Positions 48,963 to 60,358 of a stretch of 64,000 nucleotides of DNA are shown here, in pieces; positions within the stretch are counted from its first letter, which is position 1, and each line of letters opens with the position of its first letter. The position numbers and the translations under genes are program-made. Source of the stretch: Chrysoporthe austroafricana (lineage: Eukaryota; Ascomycota; Sordariomycetes; Diaporthales; Cryphonectriaceae). Where the stretch lies: positions 5,332,001-5,396,000 of the forward strand of contig JYIP02000001.1 of assembly GCA_001051155.2 (NCBI GenBank), read 5' to 3'. Under the pieces are notes generated by a model, which had not been told where the DNA came from, searched no databases, and worked only from the letters and a program-made list of their open reading frames with translations.

Positions 48963-51579
48963 AGGGACCCTACGAAAAAAGATGGGCCCGCTGGCCCGCT
49001 ACCGAGTAAAGGACCGGGCTGCTGGCCTAAGACGGTGGGCGCGGACTATGGTGGCCCCCAAGGCCCGTCCACGCCGTCCAGGAACGAATGCTTACAACAT
49101 AGTAGAGACCAGTTCGCAACGGGGTTGAGGACGGATCCGTACTTAGTCTCTTTCAACGGCTGCGCCAGGCCAGGCGTGCAGCATCTACCTCTCGGGTCTG
49201 GGCCCCCTTCAGCCTCAACTAGAACAAGCGACTAGCTGGAGCCGAGGTCGTGTCTCGTTCCCAGACAGACTATACTATGCTATGGTAGCGTAATGTCCTG
49301 CCGGTCTGTCGCCCGCGTGGCACGAACCTCAGACAGCAGATGCGGTGCGAGTTCACCTCGCTATATTAATACAGTCATTGCGCGGGCCTCAGAGGCGGTC
49401 CCGGCGCCGCGAGATGAGGCAGCGCCTCGACACGGCACTACTGCCGAAGGACGGCACGGTGGAACATTGGCCATGGCACAGCAGATGCAACTGCCAGTGC
49501 TGATCTGGAGGAAAGGAGCCGGCGTCTGTGCTGTGTTATGCTTATGTGTCGTGCTTCCTGTGTTTCTTTTCCTGACGTTGACAGAAATATGCAATTTCTA
49601 GGCCTGCATACGATCCGGACATGGGGATCCGGAATTGGCGTCAACGTGTTCAGATCCGAACTCTCAACAGCAGGCGGCTGCCCCAGCGTACTCCCAGCAT
49701 AGGGAGCTGAGGGCTCGAGCGGCCTATTGAGATCCTGCCGAGACCGTGACACAGCTACCGTGCTCGCTAAGTGGTAGTGACAATCGACGGCTGGCGCCTG
49801 GTGACTCGGGCTTATCGACATCCCTTGGGAGATCCCGGGCTGCGTTGCTGGCGCCGCACCGACGCCGCTCCCGGATATCACGTCTTCTCCTCTCCAGAGC
49901 AGAAGTTCAGGCCGTACTATGGCCTCTGAGATGGAGTATGGACGTTGACGTGGCTGCCAACCTCTAGGGTCGCCACCTTGGGACATATTCGAGATTCTTC
50001 TGTCGTCAAAAAGCCAGATTCACTGTGCATGTACCTCGGGCGGGGCGGTACATGTTTCGACCACAGCACGCCTGGGCTGACAAGGGGCCAGACCAGCTTG
50101 CGCAGCTCTGCTGCTGCACCATGCATGTGTGTGACCCGTAGCCGCCTGCTTCACTGCAACGGGGCACGAGGGACAGCTTCTCCTCCTCCCCCAACGCACT
50201 TGACGAAGACGGGAGTCGGGACGCGGCAAGACTGTAGGATGATGTGGAACCGACTCGACTCGCCCGAGATCACCAGCCGTGGGCCTGTGACGTGAACCTC
50301 TCCGGGTGCCATGCCGGAGCGGTGTTCATGACGACCCATTTCGAGATACCAGCAGCGATCTGGCTCGAACTCACCGACGATTTGCCCGGATGTCGGCCCA
50401 GAATACTGACACGTCGGTCCGGAAGTTTTGGTGCGGGCTGGGCCACAGACCAGTTCTCCACGGGCTCTCCCAACCACCAAAACAATATACCTCCGTCCTC
50501 CGCGCCGTTATTGGTCGGCCAAGAGCCAATCCTGCTTGCGACAATTGCGGGCTGGATATGCACCCGTCGCATGCACGTTGCTAATGCCGCGCATTGCATT
50601 ACGATTTTGGCCCCGGGCTAGCACGTTGAACGAACGAACATACGATTCATGTGCCGCACGCAGTGATCGCGGAGCCCCATGGTGAACGTCCTCCAGAGGG
50701 ACCAGTCCGTCCTCGGTGGTCCATCCCTTACTAGGGCTGAACGGCGGCCTCGCTCGGGGCTTGCAAATTTTCAGCGGCCTTTCGTCGGGCCTCCGCGGTG
50801 GGCGCTGGGCGCCGGCTGCCCCTCCGCCTGGGGCAGCCCGACGACGCTGTGTATGAGGTCATCGCGGAGACCACGCTGCGTGTTTGACCCACTCGATCCC
50901 GGGATGTGGGCCACGAGCCCGGTCCATCTGATGGATCGATCCTTCGAAACCAAGTGGGCTGGAGTGGGCTCGTCCCCAGCCCGCGGGCGATCCTCGTCGC
51001 CGGCTCGCTTAGCTGTGACAGGCAGGGCAGACGGCAGACGACAAGCTTATCGCAGGCCCCCGGTCGTGGCGGGCTCGTGGACGGCTCGCTGGGCCGTGCT
51101 GCACCCCAACGCGTCACGCAAAAGTAGACGCCGGACGGCTCGCCTCCGGAAGACAGATCAAACAAGATCAAATAAGACAGACACACCTGCGCGTCTCCTG
51201 GGGGGCTAGCGCGAAAGCAGGGAAACGGACGGGAAGAACTAACATAAAGAAATGGCTCAAAAGTAATACGACGTCTATGGACGCATACTAGCACTGAACT
51301 TACAGGATTTGCAACCGGTCGATCGGCGATCGGCGACGGTCGTCGACGTGCAGAACCGCAGACCACGGCCGCTTGGCAGGGGTTCGATTCTGGGTGTGGT
51401 GCCTTGTTACCCAGCAGCCTGTTTTGCCCCGAGAGATTGCGAAGTAGGCCAATCACACGGCCAGCAAGGCCACCAGAAGGGGCAACTAGGACATCGGATA
51501 TCGACCGCGGCGGACATGGCCTTTCGACATGGGATTTCGACTGCTCCCCCATCGCTGGCCTGCAGGAGCTGCGCGCGTG

Positions 51580-51590
51580 CCCCCCCCCCC
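51580..51590. repeat. Poly-C tract (11)
   Basis: Eleven consecutive C residues in noncoding DNA; likely length-unstable and prone to sequencing error. Confidence 0.8.
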
Positions 51591-52270
51591 AAACGAAACA
51601 GCACGCCGGCCGCACGCAGAGAGGCTGATGCGGCCTGGCAAGTATGGTGATCAAGTAATTAACCCACTGGGAATTTCTCCGCGCCTGTCACGGCAACGGC
51701 GAGGTTGCGGGACGGGAGAGACATGTCTGTGTCCGTCCTCGTATGAATCATCATCTCGCCTGCCTGCATGGCTTCATCGGTTGCACAGCAGCTGCCACAT
51801 CGAGTCCACCTATCCGCCCACGCCTCGTCCCAGGACATCTCAAAAAAAGAAGCGTCGGGAGAGGATTGGTCGGCCGAAGCGCCCTCCATGCCTCCTTCGG
51901 TAAGAGGCGTCCGGGCCGATCGCTCACATGCGAGACGTCCAGGATGTGCGGCTGTGGGGGCAGACGAGGGGGCGGGCGGTCATCTCTCCCAGGCTGACGG
52001 GGCAGGAGGACGGCGATGTCTCGACGGAAATTAAACCTCTGCGATGGTGACATGAATGCGGCCCCGCCCAGGCACACGCCCGGTACCAAGAAGCCATCAC
52101 CTGGCTGGTTCAGCTGCCTTGGCAGTGCCTGGGGAAGGCTGAAACACGCCAGGCACGAAGCGAGGAGACGCCCGCACCCCCCTCTGAGATGCGACCTTCC
52201 CTCTTGGAAAACGTGCCTCGCAGGCGGCAGCGCCAGTGATATGCAGGAGGCTCGAGAGCGAGGCGGCGGG

Positions 52271-52299
52271 CTGCCTGCCTGCCTGCCTGTCTGCCTGCA
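52271..52299. repeat. CTGC tetranucleotide microsatellite
   Basis: About seven CTGC units, one changed to CTGT, in noncoding DNA. Confidence 0.85.
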
Positions 52300-53445
52300 G
52301 CGATTTCCCCGTGCAGGACTTCGCGCCGTCGTCTACCTGCAGGGGCATACACCATCCACCTGCAGCAGCGGCCTCAGCTGGCCGCCCTCCCTTCCGGATG
52401 ACTTGGCGGTAGAGCAATGCTGCCCACGGAAAATTTAGGTATCTCGTCTGAATGTGAGTCCATAATGTCATCCAGAAGGGATGGATGATCAGAGGGAACA
52501 AGGCCTACGAAGTAGACATTGCGATGTGAATCAGGGGCCACCTATCATAGACGCCACTGTTCCACTCCACGGGTTACGTACGCCAGACTCAAGCAGGTCT
52601 CAGTCATCGAATATCGAATACGAGCCAGTTTTGATAATGTGATGTTTACCGAGTGGCTCCCGAAGATAAACAAACAACAACGGTTGTGTAGGCCGCCTGC
52701 CTGTTGTCAATAGGGAGTCCGAAGTCTTGCAGTCCGCTGCCAACGTGACGGTCAGCTTCTGGAGGGCGCTGAAAGATCACAGACGGTCTTTAGAAGCGTA
52801 GAGCCTCGGGCCTCCAGAGGTGTCCTCGTCCAGTCGGCTGATAGAGCAAGTGATCAGGCTGAGCATTATGGAATAGAGGCGCGTGGCACATTGATGTTTC
52901 GAAGGGCTTGTCCTGGTCGAGTACCTAGCTATTACTGTACGTTGGTAAAGGATATGATACGATCGCTATTAAGCTGTCCGGTCTCTGAGTTTCAACCGTA
53001 AGTAAGAAAAGCCAAGTTATCATGGTGGCTATCTGGGACGGGAGGTGCGAATATCTGCGGCGTGATAATATCAGCTAGACACCATCGCATGGTCTCGCAG
53101 GAAGAAAGACTTCGAGGACCATTACTACCCATCATCAGTTTTTAGACAGCTGCTCTTCGATTCATGGCACTCTGGCCTCCCTAGGCATTCCTGAGAAACC
53201 AGCAAGACGTGAAGCATAGCAGTTTCAATATCGCGAGATTACGCCAGCGTCATTCTTGATCAACATTATCTAGATAATTACTTGTGTAGCGAAACATTAT
53301 TTGGAAGGTGTTAAAGGGCCTTGACCGGGCATGCAGTTGACTGCTTTATACAAATGCAGAAACCACAAATGGTGTTCCGAACCGATGTTGTCTTTTTATG
53401 CTAGGATGCCCTCACTTCAAGTCCCAACCATTTTCACGCACCAAC

Positions 53446-55130
53446 CTAGCACTCCCCGGTACTGCTGCTACTCACACAAGCCGAGCCCGTACAATTGAAC
53501 CCAATATTGTTCTCGACCTCACTGCACAGATAGTCCGTGGCCTCCGTCCCATTCATCGTGAGCGTGAGATCGATGTCCTCGATCGCGATGTTGTAGCAGG
53601 GCTTGACGGCACTGCACTGCAAGCTCGCCACATCGGCGGTCTCGCTTGTCCCCGTCAGGCCTCTGACCGTGATGTCGTGGATCTGTACCTCCGAGTTGGT
53701 GCAGTTCGCAGGAGTGCCTCCTCCGGAAAATGTGGTGCATTGCCCGATGGCGATCGCAGCGCCACGAAGATACGTCGCGGAGAGTGATGTTACGTTCATA
53801 TCAGAAACGTCTAAGAAAGATACAATAATTAGCAAACGCGAGTCATAGTAGCACGAAAGTGAGAGAAACAAAAGCGGATTTCATGGAGAAGTTCAATACG
53901 CTGCAAGACTTACCAGCGATCCCGCCGCCGCCGCCATTCGGCGGATATCCTACTTGAGTGCCAGTCCATGTTTTAAAGTAAAACTAGATGCCAATTTTAG
54001 TATATTTTCTTGAGTATACTATGCTAAGCATATTACATACCGCGTGATCAGTGTCGTTATACGTGATGTTTTCCACCTTGAGTCCGTGGATAACCTCGTA
54101 GACACCGTCATACTGCCCGATACTCCCAATTGCGATGCCCAACCCATCGTATAAGTGTGAGTTTGTGATGCTAATATTCGTACTGTTGCCTTTCAGAGAT
54201 ATGCTGTCATCACCGTTGTATACGGTCCAGTTGTTGAAGGAGATGTTAGACGATCGGATAGTGTCCGCTCCGTCAGTGTTTGCTTCAGAAAGTCCAGTCA
54301 GCTTCATATTTCTCCTCAGTCAACGTTCCGCCACGGCCTGACATACACGCTGATCCCGACGTTGCCAGATTGTTGACGTATATGCTGTCCAATGTGACAT
54401 TATGGGAGTAGATGATAGACATTGTCCTGGTTGAAAGTCATCAGATTATACCCTCGGCGCCGAAGTCGTACCTGAGGTCCGCAACAGCTCTCATGACTTA
54501 CCACATCTGGCTTTGGAGGAAGTTCACACCCGTCATTTGAGAATTATTTAGGCCGTTCAGGGTAATTGCATGCGGTCTGCCAGGATAATTCGACGTGTCC
54601 GACTGCTCGCTTATGTACGTATACCAATATTGACCGTTGCCGTTCAGGGTCCCCACGCCGTCTCCGTGAATGCGAACATTATCACCACCTAAGATAAAGG
54701 CAGTGGACTGGTTCTGGTAACCGACAGGCAGCGAGTTGTTCAACCAGTACGAGATGTTCGTACTCCACTAAGCCTCCAGTCAGTCCTCCACTCTCCGTGG
54801 TACGCATCGCTCCCACCTGTCAAAGTCATCACGCATTGCAGCACTCCAACTGACCAGAAGTGTCCCTTGAATGTCGATTTCTGCATTCTGGAGCCAGGTG
54901 ACGTTCATGACTGAGTTCACATAGTAAGTCGTGTTAGGCGAGAATCTAATGGTCCCGCCCTGCCCGCATTCCTGGAAAGCCTCAACTATCGCCGGAGCAT
55001 CGTCCGTGGCGTTGTTACCGCTCGCTGGTACCACGCAGGTCTTCCCCAAGGCTGAAGTTGCTAAATTGCTTAAAGCAAGCGTCGTAATGAGCGATAAGGT
55101 TCTGAAAGCATAAGCTGCGAGTTTCGGCAT
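53446..55130 (-). CDS. Secreted GH28 pectinase, exo-acting type
   Basis: Six exons on the minus strand, 55130-54855, 54767-54502, 54426-54347, 54282-54041, 53983-53914 and 53810-53446, give 432 residues. A signal peptide covers about residues 1-29. The parallel beta-helix of glycoside hydrolase family 28 shows NTDGAD (acidic residue in motif 1) and GDD (two catalytic aspartates). The usual SGHG histidine motif reads DGLGIAIGS, and the usual RIKT motif reads FYFKTWTG, so the substrate-binding His is replaced while the Lys is kept. Many N-glycosylation sequons are present. These features point to an exo-polygalacturonase or rhamnogalacturonan-type branch, not a classical endo-enzyme. The substrate is pectin from plant cell walls, which suits a plant-associated or saprotrophic fungus. 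The third junction, rebuilt with a GTATGT donor, joins SGSA to SNTDG. Confidence 0.87.
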
Positions 55131-56170
55131 CCTGGCGGCAGGGTCGAGATAACCTGAAGACAAGATCTATATGTTTGTGGTGAGAGACCATGTATCTTGA
55201 GCTGATATACCACAAATTCTCAAGGTCATGTGCTACGAGACTGAAGAATAGAACCGGGTGCGCATAGCTCAAGCTTTGTAACTTGTGGTAGCGTGCCCCG
55301 GTCGGCACAATACGAGCCGAGAATGCACTGTTCATCCTTGAATCATGCCTAAATGCTGCACTGGAACCATGGATACATACCACGAAGAAAGGCCGCCAGT
55401 GAGGGAAGAAGAGAGAGTAAATACTTATTTGTGTGAGGGGTTCCCTCGTACCCACATCAACACGGTGTCTTCACGAACCACGCTGGTTGCTGTGCTTCTC
55501 GACGCCTAGCAGTGCTTTTAACGAGGAGCTTATCGAACGAACAAGCAGCCTGCGCTTCGAGACGAATCCATACAAATTGGTTTCAGCGCATAACCTGTGA
55601 TAGTACGATGAAAAGCACATTCAACCTTCTCCCAACGGAGCAGGGCAGAGCTCTATTAACCGAGTGAGGGGCTTGTGGGGGGCTTAGGCCTTACGGAGCA
55701 GTCGACTACAGAATGAAACATGAGTACTCGAACGAAGCTTTATGGTCATTATGAGCTGGCTCTCGCTCATCGCAACGAACAAGAGAGCAAGGACATCACA
55801 CAAGACTAGTGCGAAGAGGGAGATCAAAAGGTAGAGAGGCGGTTATCTTGATTTTGGGGGGGGGGGGGTGTTTGTCCGTGCTGACTTACACGAGCCCTAA
55901 CCCTCCATAAATAAGGCCTTGAGATGGAGGCTGATCCCTGACGTGTTGGAGGGCCTTTCACTTCTTTTCAGGGCTGATAAGATAACACGACGAATGAGGG
56001 GCCCCCGCAATTATTTTTTTGGCCGCAGCGCGTCTGCAAAATTTCTGCCTTGCTGCCCGAAGTCCTGCCCTTCGTCTTACTTTCCTTTCCTCTTCGTCTT
56101 CTTCCCTGCGAGGTTGCGGAGGTCAGTCGTTCTTTGATACCCCTGAGGACGCTCAGCTACGGACGCAAAA
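55131..56170. other. Divergent promoter region of the GH28 and karyopherin genes
   Basis: No gene seen. Contains a run of 13 G (55856-55868), a telomere-repeat-like AGCCCTAACCC (55894-55904), a TATA-like CATAAATAAG just after it, and a pyrimidine-rich stretch (56080-56115) typical of highly expressed fungal housekeeping promoters. Confidence 0.5.
55856..55868. repeat. Poly-G tract (13)
   Basis: Thirteen consecutive G residues about 300 bases upstream of the karyopherin start; length is likely unreliable. Confidence 0.85.
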
Positions 56171-59100
56171 ATGGATCGTCAGAGACTGGTTGCGCTGCTC
56201 CAAGAGAGCCAGATCCGTAAGTACAGGCCAAAACATCGTATCGACGCCGTCGACAAACACTGCCACGGAACTGTAGACATGCTAATGGTTGTTTTGCTTG
56301 CCAGCCGATACCCAGAGGGTCAAGGCTGTCACCGCGGAGCTTCAGAAGAACTACTACTCCAAGCCTGAATCTCTGTTGTTCCTGAGCGAGATCGTCTGCA
56401 CCCACGAGGATGTCAACCTCCGTCAGCAGGCTGCTGTCCAGGCCGCCCGCCTCACCATCAAGCACTGGGAGAAGATACCTGTTGATCAGAAGGGAAGCGT
56501 TCGCCAGCACCTGGTTGAGGCCTGCATGAAAGAACAGAACTCAAGGTGTCGTCACTCTGAGTCCCGTCTCATCGCTAGCATCGCGAACCTCGACCTTGAC
56601 GAGGACGCCTGGCCCGAACTCATTCCCTCGCTATTCAACCTCGCCAATGGCAGTGATGTCTCTCACCGTGAGGTTGGATCATACATCATTTACGCCATCC
56701 TCGACGAGAACCCCACTCACTTCGCCGGGAAGGTCCGCGAGCTGCTGGCCCTCTTTGCCAACACCGTCAAGGATCCGCAGAGCCGAGATGTTAGAGTCAA
56801 CACGGTCATGTCTATCGGTGCCTTGTTGATGCTGGTCGATCCGGATGAGGACGAGACTGCTGTCACTGCAGTTCAGCAGCTCATCCCAAGTATGGTTGAC
56901 GTTTTGAAGGATGCCGTTGAGAACGGTGACGATGAGCGAAGCAAGCAGTCCTTCGAGGTCTTCCAACAATTCCTGGCTTACGAGCCAGTACTGTTGGCCC
57001 CGCATCTCCGGAACCTGATGGTGTTCATGGCTGAGCTCGCTGGCAACACTAATGCCGACGACGATGTGCGGTGCCAGGCCCTTGCATTCCTGGCCCAGAC
57101 TGTGCGGTACCGCCGTATGAAGGTCATGGCCATGAAGGACATGGGTGCACAACTCACACTGAAGAGCATGGATATCCTCACCGAGATCGATGACGATGAG
57201 GATGAGGACGAGATTACTCCTGCGCGGGCGGCTCTGTCTCTTGTTGATCAGCTGGCTAGCGACCTGCCTCCTCGCCAAGTCATCGTGCCCCTGCTGGACG
57301 CTCTGCCGAGGTTCGCTTCTTCTGAGAACCCCGGGTTCCGGAAGTCTGGTGTCCTAGCCCTGGGAACGGTCGCTGAGGGCGCGCCTGACTTCGTGTCTAC
57401 CCAGCTGAAGATTATTATGCCCATTGTCCTGCGTCTGTTGAACGACCCAGACTCTGGTGTCCGCCACACCGCGCTCATCGGACTGACCCGCATTGCCGAT
57501 GAGATGGCCGAGGAGCTTTCAGACGACCGCGACGCTCTGGTTGAGGCTTTGCTTAAGAACATCCAGGCTGCTAGTGTTGAGACGGCTGACTCTTCAGTGG
57601 CGAAGAAGAATGTTGAGATCCTGCGGTGCGCCTGTGCTGCTCTGGATGCTTTGGCAACCGGCTTCGACTCCGAGGTCATGCAGAAGTACGGTCCGGAGCT
57701 GATCTCTCCTGTCGGCACACTGCTGGGTCACCCAGACTTCAAGGTCAAGAGCGCCGCCGCCGGGGCTCTGGGGGCCATCGCGTCGGCGATGGAGGAGGCT
57801 TTCGAGCCTTACTTTGAGAAGACCATGTCCGCTCTGGGGCCATACGTGCATATCAAGGATAGTGAGGATGAGCTGGATCTTCGGAGTGGAGTCTGTGACG
57901 CCATGGGTCACTTCGCTGCAGCTGTTGGTCCTCAGAAGTTCCAGCCTTATGTTATGGACCTCATGAAGGCCAGCGAAGAGGCACTGAACCTGGGTAACCC
58001 CAGGCTCCGAGAGACAAGCTTCATCCTGTGGAGCTCTCTGTCAAAGGTTTACGGCAAGGAGTTTGCTCCTTTCATTGCCGGAGTTTTCAAGGGTCTGTTC
58101 GACAGCTTGGAGCTTGAGGAAGAGGAGCTCGTGCTCAACTTGTCCGAAGAGGAGCAGGCTATCATCGGTACCGGGGAGGAGATCATTCAAGGAGGCAAGA
58201 AGATCAAGGTTCGCCAAGCCGAAGAGGGCGAGGAAGCTATGGACGCGGATGACGACGAGGACGATGAGGATGAGTGGGCGGACTATGGCGTTACTCCTGA
58301 AGCTATGGAGAAGGAGGTTGCCATCGAAGTCCTAGGCGACGTTGTCACGCATGCATGTGGGCTGCCTGAGATCAGCCAGTATCTCCAGAAGGCCCTGGAG
58401 CAGATTACACCTCTCGTCGAGCACAACTATGAGGGTTGCCGGAAGGCGGCCATCAGCACACTCTGGCGAGCGTATGCTCGGGTCTACGAGTTGATGGAAG
58501 AGCAGACTGGCGTGAAGTGGGAGCCTGGCTTCCCTCCCAAGCAGGCGCCTCCGGAGTTGGTGCAGCTGGGCGAGATCGTGGCCACTGCGACCCAGAAGCT
58601 GTGGCCTGACGAGACTGACCGGTACGTACATTATCTTCTCCCCATTCCTTTTCCTCCTAATGATGAGCACTACGCGTTATACCCAGCTCACTCAGACGCA
58701 AAATGCGGTTGCTGAGAACACGTAATTATCTACTCCTGAACAATCTTCCTCATTCCTCTAATATGATACCGATCTATTTCGAGGAATGGATGCTGACCTA
58801 TTACTTCTAGTAATGTCGTTGCTGAGATCAACCGCAACATCGCCGCGGTGCTCAAGGCCACCGGCCCTGGTATTCTCGCTCAGGACAAGATGGTGGAGCA
58901 GACCGTCACCGTCCTGACCACCCTGATCACCCGCTCTCACCCCAGCCAACAGGACCTCGGTGATGAGGAGGATGAGCAGAACGTTGAGGGCTCTTCGGAG
59001 TACGATTGGGTTGTCGTCGACACCGCACTTGATGTCATCATTGGCATGGCGCTGGCCATGGGGCCCGCCTTTGGTGAGCTGTGGAAGATCTTCGAGAAGC

Positions 59101-59801
59101 CTGTGATGAAGTTTGGCTCGTCACAGGAGAATCTCGAGCGTTCGACCGCCGTCGGCGTCATTGCTGAGTGTGCTGCACACATGGGTGCAGCCGTGTCCCC
59201 TTACACGTCAAGCATTCTCAAGCTGCTGCTTAAGCGCCTCACGGACCCAGACCCGGAGACGAAGAGCAACGCTGCTTACGCGACGGGCCAGCTCATCTAC
59301 AACTCTACCGATGCCAACACATACCTGCCCAGCTACACCGACATCCTCTCCAAACTGGAGCCCATGCTGTCCATCGACCACGCGCGTATCAAGGACAACG
59401 CAACTGGCTGTGTGTGCCGAATGATCATCTCTCACCCGGACCGTGTTCCCATCTCGGATGTTCTGCCTGTCGTCGTGGGCCTCCTGCCCCTCAAGGAGGA
59501 CTTCGAGGAGAACACGCCCGTATACGAGTGCTTGTATAAGCTCTGTAAGTCAGCCCCGCGTCTCTACATGTCAAGACCAGACAGAGCTAATGAACTACCA
59601 GACGAGGCAAACGAGCCTACCGTCCAGAGCTTGACACCTAAGCTCATCGGTGTGTTCGAGAAGGTCCTCGGCCCGCCTGAGGACCAGCTCCAGGACGAGA
59701 CGCGCCAGGTTGTGCAGCGTATCGTCCAGAGCCTGTTCAAGGCTAAGCCCGAACTGTTCCAGGGCCACGACCAAGTGCTGAAGCTTGCCAGCGTGGCCTA
59801 A
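56171..59801 (+). CDS. KAP123: Karyopherin beta, Kap123 / importin-4 type
   Basis: Four exons, 56171-56216, 56305-58621, 58811-59544 and 59602-59801, give 1,098 residues, close to the 1,113 of yeast Kap123. The last intron (57 nt) is a multiple of three and free of stops, so an unspliced reading is possible but would insert residues into the HEAT repeat at KLYEANEP. The protein is a chain of HEAT repeats; the N-terminal part (LNVRQQA-like NLRQQAAVQA) contacts Ran-GTP in the family. An acidic stretch near residues 670-690 (DADDDEDDEDEW) lies in the loop known to vary among karyopherins. It imports ribosomal proteins and histones into the nucleus through the pore. It is a conserved housekeeping gene with a pyrimidine-rich leader. 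The intron just after codon 15 is a common fungal arrangement. Confidence 0.93.
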
Positions 59802-60358
59802 CTTCAACCTGATCACGTTGTATAGAGAGCGATTGGCATGGGCTCAAGCTCATCATGGGATGTAATACTGACGACGGGATGACAAACTTGCGCGGCTGTT
59901 CCTTCTTCTCCTTTGTTGTGAGCCACTAGACAGATATCAATGAATACCCCTTCCTGCCCCTTTACCTGCCTGTTTCATCTCGATGCCATGCGTTTTAATC
60001 AAAATGTGAGTTGCGCCCTACTTAACATTGCGGTTTCTAGCGGCCATGCCCAACGAAACCGGCCCTGCATTCCCCGGACTAGTCTTGTTGTAAGCCACTT
60101 GTGACTGCTAGAACAGGTCGTCCTAGAAAACAAAACAGTATTAATCTCGAAAACTCACTGGTGAATTCTAGTATATATATCACTGTCGAAGCCAAATGAT
60201 GAATGGTGAGAAAGGAATATTTATGTAGGTATACAGAGCGCGGAAATGAATGGTGTGCATCGAAATGCTGACTCATCCTTTGCCACTAATACGACGACTA
60301 CCATCGTGGCCTAGTGACTGCATGCTGATTCTCCGACCCTCAACACCAATACCGTGTC
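59802..60358. other. Intergenic region
   Basis: 3' flank of the karyopherin gene and short promoter of the F-box gene. AT-rich run near 60170-60180. No gene seen. Confidence 0.5.

Larger units (their letters stand above)
47697..53445. other. 5.7-kb gene-poor region
   Basis: No supportable gene on either strand. GC-rich sequence yields overlapping open frames (longest 307 codons, 50731-51654 minus) with Arg/Pro/Ser-rich compositions typical of noncoding frames. Seen: an orphan TATAAAAG at 48955-48962 (+), a run of 11 C at 51580-51590 and a CTGC microsatellite. The first kilobase should contain the wall protein promoter. Confidence 0.5.

Noticed and set aside
51379..51394. tRNA B-box-like GGTTCGATTCT
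   Set aside because: No matching A box at the right spacing and no cloverleaf could be drawn.
50731..51654. 307-codon open frame on the minus strand
   Set aside because: Arg/Pro/Ser-rich composition without domain pattern, overlapping open frames in four other phases, and GC-rich surroundings make chance likelier than a gene.
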